Shown here: piece after piece, positions 15,808-23,349 of the stretch
How the letters are laid out: every line of letters begins with the position of its first letter
How positions within the stretch are numbered: the first letter of the stretch is position 1
DNA from: CAZAQS01 sp964486825
Lineage (GTDB): Bacteria; Chloroflexota; Anaerolineae; Anaerolineales; UBA4823
Assembly (NCBI GenBank): GCA_964486825.1
Contig: CAZAQS010000007.1
Location: 1 to 50,084, forward strand
Reading direction: 5' to 3'
DNA length: 50,084 bases
Notes under the pieces: generated by a model
Seen by the model: the letters and a program-made list of their open reading frames with translations, nothing else
Database searches by the model: none
What the model was told of the DNA's origin: nothing
Made by a program: the position numbers and the translations under genes

Positions 15808-17859
15808 TTGGTGCACCGTTCCCGTCAAAAGCAGCACAGCCTGTTACGACAGATCGTGCTTCCAATGTTAGCGCTTGTTGTCCTGACCGCGCTGGCTGTA
15901 GGCGTGCCAGCTATCCAGTTCGTCAATAACCAATTGGATCAGCAGGCTCGAGCACGTATCAATCAAGGGACTCAAACTACCCATATCTTAATTTCAAACA
16001 AGCTCAACAACCTTTCATATCTGGCTGTTCTCACCGCTCAAAGACCAACATTGCAAAGGCTTGTACGCGAACGCAACCTGTCTGAGCTTGATGAATACCT
16101 GGAGATATTCCGACTTGGGGCAGGTTTAGACACTGTCCAGGTTTGTCAGGGTTCGAGTGAGGTTCTCTCCCAGGTTGGAGATCGACTTATCCTGGAGACC
16201 TGCCTTGTAGACCAGGTAGGGTTGTTAGGGGAGGATCATTCAGGTTGGATGCTCTCCTCTCAAGAGATTCCAGAAGCTCCAGATACACATGTCATCGTTG
16301 GCAATAAATTAGACACCACTTTCGCCTCCCAGTTGCGGGAGGAGACAGGTATGCACCAAACCTTGCTTATAAATGGAAATTACCTGGTTTCTAGTTTTCC
16401 TGAAGGGAGTCAGCTCTGGCAATCAACCGCTCCTGGCATAATGTCAATGCCATCAGAAGGTATACCTCATTTTTCTCTTCGCACACAATATGCATTCACA
16501 GGATTGGAAACCATCGTATCGTTAGATGCCACAGATTTTATCCAGGCACGCCGTTGGTTGAATCTGGTGATTGGAGGTAGCATAGCCATCGTAATCCTCC
16601 TCGGCTCTGTTCTAGGTATGATTCACGCCAGGCAGATCAGCCTTCCTGTAGAACGCTTGCTTGATTCTGCAGATAACTTGCGCCATGGAGACCTGGCAAG
16701 TCCTGTCCGAGCCAACACCCGTGTAAGAGAGCTTGCTCAACTTTCCTATGTCCTCGATGATGCCCGGACGACCTTGAACCACACGATCACAGAGTTACGC
16801 AATGAGAAGGCCTGGACGGACCATTTGTTAGAATCTGTCGTAGAAGGTATCATTACCTTGGACCGCAACAAAAATATTACTTTCTTCAGTCATGGAGCTG
16901 AACAAATCTCTGGTTGGAAGCAAGATCAGGCTCTTTTACGACCAGTAGACGAAATATTTTCCCTGTTTGAATCAGAAGGGAATTTCAGCCAGCGTTTACC
17001 ATCCCCAGGCAACAAGCAGGTAATCACCGTACGCAATCGCGCTGGTAAACCGGCTATCCTGGCAATCACCGGGGCGAGTTTAGGTCCACCAGAGAGCGGG
17101 AAAGGCGCGACCGTGCTTGTCCTACGTGATGTTAGCAATGAGGAATCGATAAGACGCTTATTGGGCGATTTTCTAGCCAATATCACCCACGAATTCCGCA
17201 CTCCACTTTCTGCATTAGCTGCGTCATCTGAGCTTCTGCTAGACCAGTATCCAGACCTCGATCATAACGAGCTCGCCAGCTTATTGAACAATATTCATTT
17301 AGGGATATTGAACCTGCAATCGCTTATCGATAATTTATTGGAAGGCGCCAGCATTGAGACAGGCCGCTTTCGGGTATTTGTCCAGCCTACCGATCTATCC
17401 TCTATCATCCTCGAAGCTGTTCACACGATGAGACCATTGGCTGAAAAGTATGGAGTTAAAATCGAAACCACCCTTCCATCAGAACTTCCTACTGTCCAGG
17501 CAGACCCTCAACGCACTACCCAGGTATTGATGAATCTACTTTCGAATGCCATTAAGTGGGGCGCGAGTGGAGGGTCGATCAACGTGTATGTGATCCAGAG
17601 CAGCTCTGTGATAGAGATACAGATTTCAGACCAGGGACCTGGCGTTCCAACCGAAATGCAATCCAGCCTGTTCCATCCATTCTCTAAGCAGCCAGCTGGA
17701 GGCCATATCAAACAAGGGACAGGCTTGGGACTCTCTGTTGTGAAAGCAATTGTCGAGGCTCAGGGTGGAAATGTTGGTATGTACGACAGGCCAGGTGGAG
17801 GTGCAGTGTTTTGGTTCACCCTCCCACAAGTACATACCCAAACAGAGATGGTGTCATGA
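15808..17859 (+). CDS. Membrane sensor histidine kinase (Cache-like sensor, HAMP, PAS)
   Basis: A 683-residue two-component kinase. One membrane helix (about 16-37) and another (about 250-270) bound an outside sensor domain of about 210 residues, probably Cache-like. HAMP follows (about 272-325), then PAS (about 340-440), HisKA with the phospho-His in NITHEFRTPLSAL (about 458-465), and the ATP-binding domain with N-box LMNLLSNAIKW, G1 ISDQGPGVP and G2 GTGLGLSV. The start is TTG 15808 or GTG 15811; both fit CGAGGAG at 15794-15800. The gene overlaps the response regulator by an ATGA, so the two form one unit. The Pho-box-like array downstream suggests that the pair controls the transporter next door. 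Confidence 0.9.
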   Translation: MVHRSRQKQHSLLRQIVLPMLALVVLTALAVGVPAIQFVNNQLDQQARARINQGTQTTHILISNKLNNLSYLAVLTAQRPTLQRLVRERNLSELDEYLEIFRLGAGLDTVQVCQGSSEVLSQVGDRLILETCLVDQVGLLGEDHSGWMLSSQEIPEAPDTHVIVGNKLDTTFASQLREETGMHQTLLINGNYLVSSFPEGSQLWQSTAPGIMSMPSEGIPHFSLRTQYAFTGLETIVSLDATDFIQARRWLNLVIGGSIAIVILLGSVLGMIHARQISLPVERLLDSADNLRHGDLASPVRANTRVRELAQLSYVLDDARTTLNHTITELRNEKAWTDHLLESVVEGIITLDRNKNITFFSHGAEQISGWKQDQALLRPVDEIFSLFESEGNFSQRLPSPGNKQVITVRNRAGKPAILAITGASLGPPESGKGATVLVLRDVSNEESIRRLLGDFLANITHEFRTPLSALAASSELLLDQYPDLDHNELASLLNNIHLGILNLQSLIDNLLEGASIETGRFRVFVQPTDLSSIILEAVHTMRPLAEKYGVKIETTLPSELPTVQADPQRTTQVLMNLLSNAIKWGASGGSINVYVIQSSSVIEIQISDQGPGVPTEMQSSLFHPFSKQPAGGHIKQGTGLGLSVVKAIVEAQGGNVGMYDRPGGGAVFWFTLPQVHTQTEMVS

Positions 17860-18557
17860 AAGCATTGGTGGTAGACGACGATCGCATCTTATCCGACTTA
17901 TTGGCCTTCACGCTCAGAAAAGAAGGCTTTGAAGTCATTCAGGCTTTCGATGGCCACAGCGCGCTTTCTGCATGGGAAAACGAGCAACCGGATATTGTAA
18001 TCTTGGACGTCAACCTTCCAAAAGCTGTGCCTGCTCTGGATGGTTTTCGGGTCTGCGAGAAGATCCGGGAAGTATCAGATACGCCTGTGATCCTCTTGAC
18101 CGTCAGGAATGAAGAGGATGACATTGTGCATGGTTTGAAATTGGGTGCAGATGATTACGTTCTAAAGCCCTTCAGCCCACGCCAGTTGGTGGCGCGCGTG
18201 CAAACCGTTTTGCGTCGCTCGGGTAAAGTTTCCACGCCTGCTCAGCGTCAATTGGGAAACCTGGTTTTCGACCCCGGCAAACGTGAACTCCAATTTTCCC
18301 ATGAAAAATCCTTAACGCTAACACCACTGGAGAGCAAATTGTTGGACTGCTTGAGTCGAAGAGAAAACCACTACGTCACAATGGATGAATTAATTGCTGA
18401 GTTATGGGGGTATGAGAAAGGAAATCGCGAAATGCTGCGCCAATTGATCCGCAGACTTCGTTCTAAGATTGATCTTGGCCAGGCAGATGACGTCTCAATT
18501 GCTAACTTGCCAGGTCTGGGCTACAGTTTGCAAACGAAAAAAGGGGCGAAAGCATGA
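17856..18557 (+). CDS. OmpR/PhoB-family response regulator
   Basis: A 233-residue DNA-binding regulator. The receiver domain (1-120) has the acidic pair in VVDDDR, the phospho-acceptor Asp in DIVILDVNLPK, the Thr/Ser switch in VILLTVRNE and the conserved Lys in YVLKPFSP. A winged-helix output domain follows (about 135-230; LTPLESKLLDCL, then NREMLRQLIRRLRSKI and LGYSL). The start at ATG 17856 overlaps the kinase stop as ATGA. The upstream in-frame ATG at 17811 lies inside the kinase gene and is rejected. PhoB-type regulators bind 11-bp-spaced repeats, and exactly such an array begins 38 bases after its stop codon. Confidence 0.93.
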   Translation: MKALVVDDDRILSDLLAFTLRKEGFEVIQAFDGHSALSAWENEQPDIVILDVNLPKAVPALDGFRVCEKIREVSDTPVILLTVRNEEDDIVHGLKLGADDYVLKPFSPRQLVARVQTVLRRSGKVSTPAQRQLGNLVFDPGKRELQFSHEKSLTLTPLESKLLDCLSRRENHYVTMDELIAELWGYEKGNREMLRQLIRRLRSKIDLGQADDVSIANLPGLGYSLQTKKGAKA

Positions 18558-18594
18558 ACGCCTGCTAGTTCTGACAGCTCTCCCAGAAAAATAT

Positions 18595-18651
18595 TTGTCA
18601 CAGCTTTATCACAATATTGTCACAGGTCCTGTCACAGCAGGTAGATATACT
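18595..18651 (+). promoter_or_regulatory. Pho-box-like direct repeats with -10 element
   Basis: Four 7-mers, TTGTCAC (18595), TTATCAC (18606), TTGTCAC (18617) and CTGTCAC (18629), are spaced 11, 11 and 12 bases apart. They resemble the CTGTCAT repeats of the PhoB box. TATACT at 18646-18651 lies 10 bases after the last repeat and there is no -35, which matches activator-dependent PhoB promoters. It is directly upstream of the transporter operon and downstream of the regulator gene. Confidence 0.65.
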
Positions 18652-18718
18652 GAGAGCCATGGAAAATGGCTCTCAGTGAACTTAAGCTGAAAATCCATAT
18701 TTCATCCTGGAGGATAGG

Positions 18719-20590
18719 ATGTCGATCGTTCTGGAAAAATTGATGAAACGCTATGATAACCATGTAGTGGTCAACAACGTTTCGCTTGAAGTTAAAGATG
18801 GCGAATTTTTTGTCTTGCTAGGATCCAGTGGTAGCGGAAAGACAACGATTCTAAATCTAATCGCCGGATTGACACCATTAGAACGTGGAAAGATTGTTTT
18901 AAACGGGCGGGACGTTACCCTTCTACCAACACAAAAACGAAGCGTCGGTTTTGTTTTCCAGGATTACGCCTTGTTCCAATATATGACCGTTGCTGAGAAT
19001 GTAGAATTTGCTTTGAGTATTCGCAAAATTCCCACAATTGAGCGGCAAAACCGGAGAGACGAACTATTGGAAATCGTTGGTTTGGCGGGTCTTGGAAACA
19101 GGATGCCTAAGCAGCTATCCGGTGGACAACAACAAAGGGTTGCCCTGGCGCGTGCCCTGGCCCATAAACCCGATGTCCTGCTACTTGACGAACCCCTAGG
19201 CGCCTTGGATGCAAAGATTCGGATCGAGCTACGTCGCTCGCTGAAAAATATCCAGCGCCAGTTAGGGATTGCTACGATCCTGGTAACCCATGATCAGGAG
19301 GAAGCTTTCGATCTGGCAGACCGCATCGGTGTGATGAGCTATGGAAGACTGATAGAAGTCGGCACCCCTTCTGAGTTATACCGGCAACCACGCACAGAGT
19401 TCGTAGCCACCTTCCTTGGGTCTGCAAACCTGTTGGTAGGCCGCGTAAACGGCACTCGCATCTGCATGGGCCAGATATCATTTCCTCACGAGGTCGATCC
19501 CACCATCAATAAAACTGGAAAGAGGGTACAAGTACTATTTCGGCCAGAGGAAGTGGCTCTATCCCCAATTCCGGAAGGATTAAATTGCCCTAACATTGGA
19601 CTTGCAACAGTCGAGGCAATTGCCTTCAGCGGTGCATATGAAAGGTTACGCCTTCGGCTTTCGCCAATCCCAGGCGTGCGCGCCATTGCTCCAGTAGTGC
19701 CATATGGAAGTGATTCTATCCTGGTAGATGCTACCCGCCCACCAGATCAAGCGCTTGGTTTTCCACTTTCCTGTGGAGACCTGGCTTTTGTCGGAGTCAG
19801 GAGAATCCATGCCATTGCTCACCCAGGTCTGAATTTCCTGGTTCTATCGGACGGCTCCATGAAAGCCAGGTATGCTCTCGAATTAGCCGGTCAAATAGGC
19901 CGGCTTGCCAATGCTCGGGTGACATTGCTCCGCTACGCTGATGAAGTAAACTCAGCGCCTGAAGAGCAAGACAGCAAGAATCTCCTCGGTGCGGGATTGG
20001 TTTCTCTTCAGGTCATAGACGTACAAGGACCGCCGGATCGAGCAGTGACAGGATTGTTCGAAAAGCAGTCTTACGACATGGTGATTATGGGTTTCCGTCC
20101 TGAAGAGGACCGGGAGCTGGCAGAACATATTCTCAGGAATAGCCAAAACCACTTACTTTTAGTCCCTTCTCCCCAAGAACCGTCTGCAAACGCTCTGATT
20201 TGTGTGTCCCCAGGGGAGCCCGGCAAAGATGATATCCTATTTGCAGGTAGGCTCATACGCCATTTAGGCGCAGATGCCACCTTGTTGACCGTGCACCCAG
20301 GTTCAGATGTCGGGCCACAAGCCAAGCGGAGGATCGAAAGGTTTTTAGCTGATGGAACCAGGACATTGAGCGTCCTCGGAGTCCCGGCGAAGACGGAAAT
20401 CAGGTATGGGAACGTTGTCGAGGAGATCATAAAAGAGATCACGGCAAACGGTTATGATTTCCTGGTGTTAGGTGCACCCCTGGCGCCAAAGAAGGGCGAA
20501 ATGACATTGGAGGGTGTTGTTTGGGATGTTATCCAACAATTGCGAGACCGGTCTATCCTGATAGTTCGTTCGACGTATGTAGGAAGTTGA
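18719..20590 (+). CDS. Sulfate-type ABC transporter ATPase fused to universal-stress-protein domains
   Basis: A 623-residue fusion. Residues 1-235 are a CysA/PotA-class ABC ATPase with Walker A GSSGSGKTT (Lys41), a Q-loop in VFQDYALFQ, signature LSGGQQQRV and Walker B VLLLDEPLGALD. Residues about 240-365 match a TOBE/MOP regulatory region. The last 250 residues carry two USP-like repeats (VLSDGSMKARYALELAGQIG and ALICVSPGEPGKDDILFAG onwards), ending in DFLVLGAPLAPKKGEM and SILIVR. Ordinary CysA proteins end near 350. The USP part may sense nucleotides or stress and tune transport; this is inference. TGGAGG lies about 6 bases before the ATG. It is the first gene of an operon with a binding protein and two permeases. 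Confidence 0.88.
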   Translation: MSIVLEKLMKRYDNHVVVNNVSLEVKDGEFFVLLGSSGSGKTTILNLIAGLTPLERGKIVLNGRDVTLLPTQKRSVGFVFQDYALFQYMTVAENVEFALSIRKIPTIERQNRRDELLEIVGLAGLGNRMPKQLSGGQQQRVALARALAHKPDVLLLDEPLGALDAKIRIELRRSLKNIQRQLGIATILVTHDQEEAFDLADRIGVMSYGRLIEVGTPSELYRQPRTEFVATFLGSANLLVGRVNGTRICMGQISFPHEVDPTINKTGKRVQVLFRPEEVALSPIPEGLNCPNIGLATVEAIAFSGAYERLRLRLSPIPGVRAIAPVVPYGSDSILVDATRPPDQALGFPLSCGDLAFVGVRRIHAIAHPGLNFLVLSDGSMKARYALELAGQIGRLANARVTLLRYADEVNSAPEEQDSKNLLGAGLVSLQVIDVQGPPDRAVTGLFEKQSYDMVIMGFRPEEDRELAEHILRNSQNHLLLVPSPQEPSANALICVSPGEPGKDDILFAGRLIRHLGADATLLTVHPGSDVGPQAKRRIERFLADGTRTLSVLGVPAKTEIRYGNVVEEIIKEITANGYDFLVLGAPLAPKKGEMTLEGVVWDVIQQLRDRSILIVRSTYVGS

Positions 20591-20602
20591 GTGAGGTCGA
20601 AA

Positions 20603-21676
20603 ATGAAACAAAATTTTGCACGATCAAGAGTTAAATCTTTCCCCTTCTTGGGACTTCTTATTTTGGCATTCGGCATGATCGTTGGATGTACGCCGGCAAA
20701 TGGAAATAAGCCTAAAGCAGACAGGCCCGTTAAGCTCACTTTGGCTGCCTACACCACACCTCGTGAAGCATACCGGGAATTGATACCCATTTTCCAGGCC
20801 CAGTGGAAAGAGGAAACCGGGCAGGACATAACTTTCGAAGAATCCTATCTTGGATCGGGCGCCCAATCTCGCGCTGTAGTGGAGGGGTTCGAAGCCGATA
20901 TCGTTGCCTTATCTTTAGAGGCAGATATCACACGCATCGAGAGGGCAGGTCTCATCACCCATGAATGGCGCTTGAAACCGTATGGTGGAATGGTTAGTAC
21001 TTCAATCGTAAGCTTTGCCGTACGAAAAGGCAATCCAAAGGGAATCCATGATTGGGCTGACCTTGCTCGCTCGCACGTTGAAGTGTTGACCCCCAACCCA
21101 AAGATGAGCGGTGGAGCAATGTGGAATATTCTGGGTCTATATGGAGCTGCAATGCGCGGTTTCGTAGAAGGAATACCCGCAGATGACGAAGCAGCTGCTC
21201 AGGAGTTCATGCTCCAGGTACTACGCAATGTCACGGTAATGGACAAGGCAGCTCGAGAGTCGATCACGAACTTTGAAAAAGGCATTGGGGATGTGGCAAT
21301 CACCTATGAGAATGAAGTGTTGGTGGGGCAGATGAGCGGTGAACCACACGAACTGGTTCTCCCCCGCTCAACCATCCTGATCGAGAACCCTGCTGCAATC
21401 GTTGATGTCTATGTTGATAAGCATGGTACTCGAGCAGCTTCAGAGGCCTTTCTGGATTTCCTGTTCACATAGGAAGCCCAGGAAATTTTTGCTCGGCATG
21501 GTTTACGGTCCCTGGATCCTGTTGTCGCTCAAGCAACCCTGGAAAGTTATCCACCTGTTGAAGATTTATTCACCATAGAATTTTTCGGTGGTTGGTCGGA
21601 GGCAATCCCCAAGATCTTTGCAGAGGATGGCCTCTACACCCTCACTGTAGCTAAAGTACAGGGTCTAGCGCCTTGA
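20603..21676 (+). CDS. Sulfate-type substrate-binding lipoprotein interrupted by an in-frame TAG
   Basis: The binding protein of the transporter, 357 residues if the TAG at 21470-21472 (codon 290) is ignored. A signal peptide with lipobox (MIVGCTPA) is followed by Sbp-family features: LAAYTTPREAYRELIPIFQ, ESYLGSGAQSRAVVEG, LTPNPKMSGGAMWN. Reading stops at TAG just after FLDFLFT. The same frame continues with conserved EAQEIFARHGLRSLDP and a proper C-terminus, ending at TGA 21674-21676, which overlaps the permease start as TTGA. So this is a single nonsense codon without frameshift: a recent mutation, a sequence error or readthrough. ATG 20603 is chosen over GTG 20591. Without readthrough the product ends at 21472. 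Confidence 0.85.
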
Positions 21677-22530
21677 CAACTCTTATAACCCGAGCAGGTG
21701 TTAAGAGACCTGCCAGGAGGAATTCCTTCCCATTGAGCCAATGGGGCATACGCGTGGCAGCTTTATCCTACCTGGCCGTTATGCTCGTGATCCCCCTGGC
21801 TGTGATTTTCCATGATGGACTCCGAGAAGGGTTTGTAGGGCTGTGGAGCCAGGTTTCGAGACCTGCTGCCTGGCATGCCTTGAAGCTTACCTTATGGACC
21901 TCGGCCCTGATGACTGCCATCAACACAGTGATGGGATTGCTGACAGCCTTTGTCCTGGTCCGTTACCGCTTCCCGGGAAAGTCGATCTTGAATGCAGTTG
22001 TAGATCTGCCGTTAGCTATCCCAACGCTCGTCACGGGTGTGATGCTCGTAGTCCTGTATGGTCCACAGGGTGTTTTAGGGGCATGGATACGCCAACAGAT
22101 AGGCATACCAATTATCTTTGCACCCCCAGGAATCATAATAGCGCTCTTGTTCATCACCTTTCCATTTGTCGTTAGAGCTGTCCAACCAGTTTTGATCAAC
22201 CTTGACAGAGACCAGGAAGCGGCTGCAGCTACCCTTGGCGCCAATAACTGGACCATTTTCTGGCGAATTATGCTCCCCCCCCTTCTACTACCCCTCGCCA
22301 GTGGGTCCATCCTCAGCTTTGCTCGCGCGATAGGGGAGTTTGGCGCCATCGTCATCGTGGCAGGTAATATACCGCTCTATTCTCAAACCGCAGCAGTCTA
22401 TGTTCTGGGCGAGGTTGAATCCGAGAACCGCCTGGGAGCCAGCGCAATCTCTCTGGTTATGGTTTCAATTGCTTTTGGATTGATGTTGGTTGTAGATTAC
22501 TTGCAAAAAAGAGCCAGGAGACAGAAATAA
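21673..22530 (+). CDS. Sulfate-type ABC transporter permease (CysT/CysU-like)
   Basis: A 285-residue inner-membrane permease with six helices. The conserved cytoplasmic EAA loop is visible as QEAAAATLGANNWTIFWRIMLPP near residue 180 (the ATPase docking site). The typical CysT segments DLPLAIPTLVTGVMLVVLYG and FARAIGEFGAIVIVAGN are present. The start is TTG at 21673, whose last two bases form part of the TGA that closes the binding-protein frame. This coupling implies that ribosomes normally reach that TGA, and argues that the upstream frame was intact until recently. It pairs with the CysW-like permease 12 bases downstream. Molybdate or tungstate transport is possible from fold alone, but the binding protein is of the sulfate type. 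Confidence 0.9.
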   Translation: MTTLITRAGVKRPARRNSFPLSQWGIRVAALSYLAVMLVIPLAVIFHDGLREGFVGLWSQVSRPAAWHALKLTLWTSALMTAINTVMGLLTAFVLVRYRFPGKSILNAVVDLPLAIPTLVTGVMLVVLYGPQGVLGAWIRQQIGIPIIFAPPGIIIALLFITFPFVVRAVQPVLINLDRDQEAAAATLGANNWTIFWRIMLPPLLLPLASGSILSFARAIGEFGAIVIVAGNIPLYSQTAAVYVLGEVESENRLGASAISLVMVSIAFGLMLVVDYLQKRARRQK

Positions 22531-22542
22531 GGCGGGAAGCAT

Positions 22543-23349
22543 ATGAGCAAATATTTGGAGCGTACCCTTATCATCCTGGTATTCAGTTATGTTCTTCTGT
22601 TGATAGCGGCTCCCATTGCTGCATTGGTGTTCGGCGCCTTTCGGAATGGCCTTGGAGCGGTTTTACAATCTTTGACCGCGCCTGATGTCATCTCCTCCTT
22701 TGTTCGCACGCTGTGGATTGGTGTGTTGGTGGTTGGGGTCCACGTGGCCTTTGGTACTACAGTTGCGTGGGTACTGGTAAGGCATCGCTTTGCTGGACGA
22801 GGAATTTTAAACGCTTTGATCGATATGCCTTTCGCGATTTCTCCGGTTGTCGTAGGGTATATGCTGCTATTGCTATTCGGGAGAAACGGAATATTTTCTC
22901 CTTTGCTCGAGACATTTGGCATCCGAGTGGCGTTTGCTCTACCCGGAATGGTAATGGCCACATTATTCGTTACACTACCATTCATGATCCGCGAGCTGGT
23001 GCCGGTGCTGGAAGAATTCAATATCCAACAAGAAAAGGCTGCTGCTACTTTGGGGGCCAATGGTTTGCAGACTTTTTGGCGGGTAACCCTACCAGCACTA
23101 CGTTGGGGTTTTATTTACGGGATTACGCTGACTTTCGCCCGTGCCCTGGGAGAGTTTGGAGCCGTGCTCGTCATCGGAGGAGGAATCCAGGGCAGGACCG
23201 AGACTTCAACCTTGTATATCTATCGTGCACTGGATGAGAGAGAGTATATTGGAGCTTACAGTGCTGCTTTGGCTCTTGGCATGTTCTCCTTCCTGCTTGT
23301 CATGGGGACTGATTTCATCCGAAGGGTGAAGAAGTTGGAGAGTGAATAG
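22543..23349 (+). CDS. Sulfate-type ABC transporter permease (CysW-like)
   Basis: A 268-residue second permease of the heterodimer. It has six membrane helices with the EAA loop QEKAAATLGANGLQTFWRVTLPAL near residue 165, preceded by DMPFAISPVVVGYMLLLLFG and followed by FARALGEFGAVLVIGGGI, all typical of CysW. The C-terminus, DFIRRVKKLESE, is short. It starts 12 bases after the CysT-like gene with a GGGAAGC ribosome site. The last 35 bases overlap the 3' end of the convergent multi-PAS kinase gene, an unusually long convergent overlap. No other transporter gene follows, so the operon is ATPase-binding protein-permease-permease. Confidence 0.9.
   Translation: MSKYLERTLIILVFSYVLLLIAAPIAALVFGAFRNGLGAVLQSLTAPDVISSFVRTLWIGVLVVGVHVAFGTTVAWVLVRHRFAGRGILNALIDMPFAISPVVVGYMLLLLFGRNGIFSPLLETFGIRVAFALPGMVMATLFVTLPFMIRELVPVLEEFNIQQEKAAATLGANGLQTFWRVTLPALRWGFIYGITLTFARALGEFGAVLVIGGGIQGRTETSTLYIYRALDEREYIGAYSAALALGMFSFLLVMGTDFIRRVKKLESE

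Noticed and set aside
20603..21676. TAG in the binding-protein gene as evidence of genome-wide amber recoding
   Set aside because: Several intact genes in the window (cysE, the oxidoreductase, metA) end at TAG exactly where their families end, so TAG is a normal stop here.
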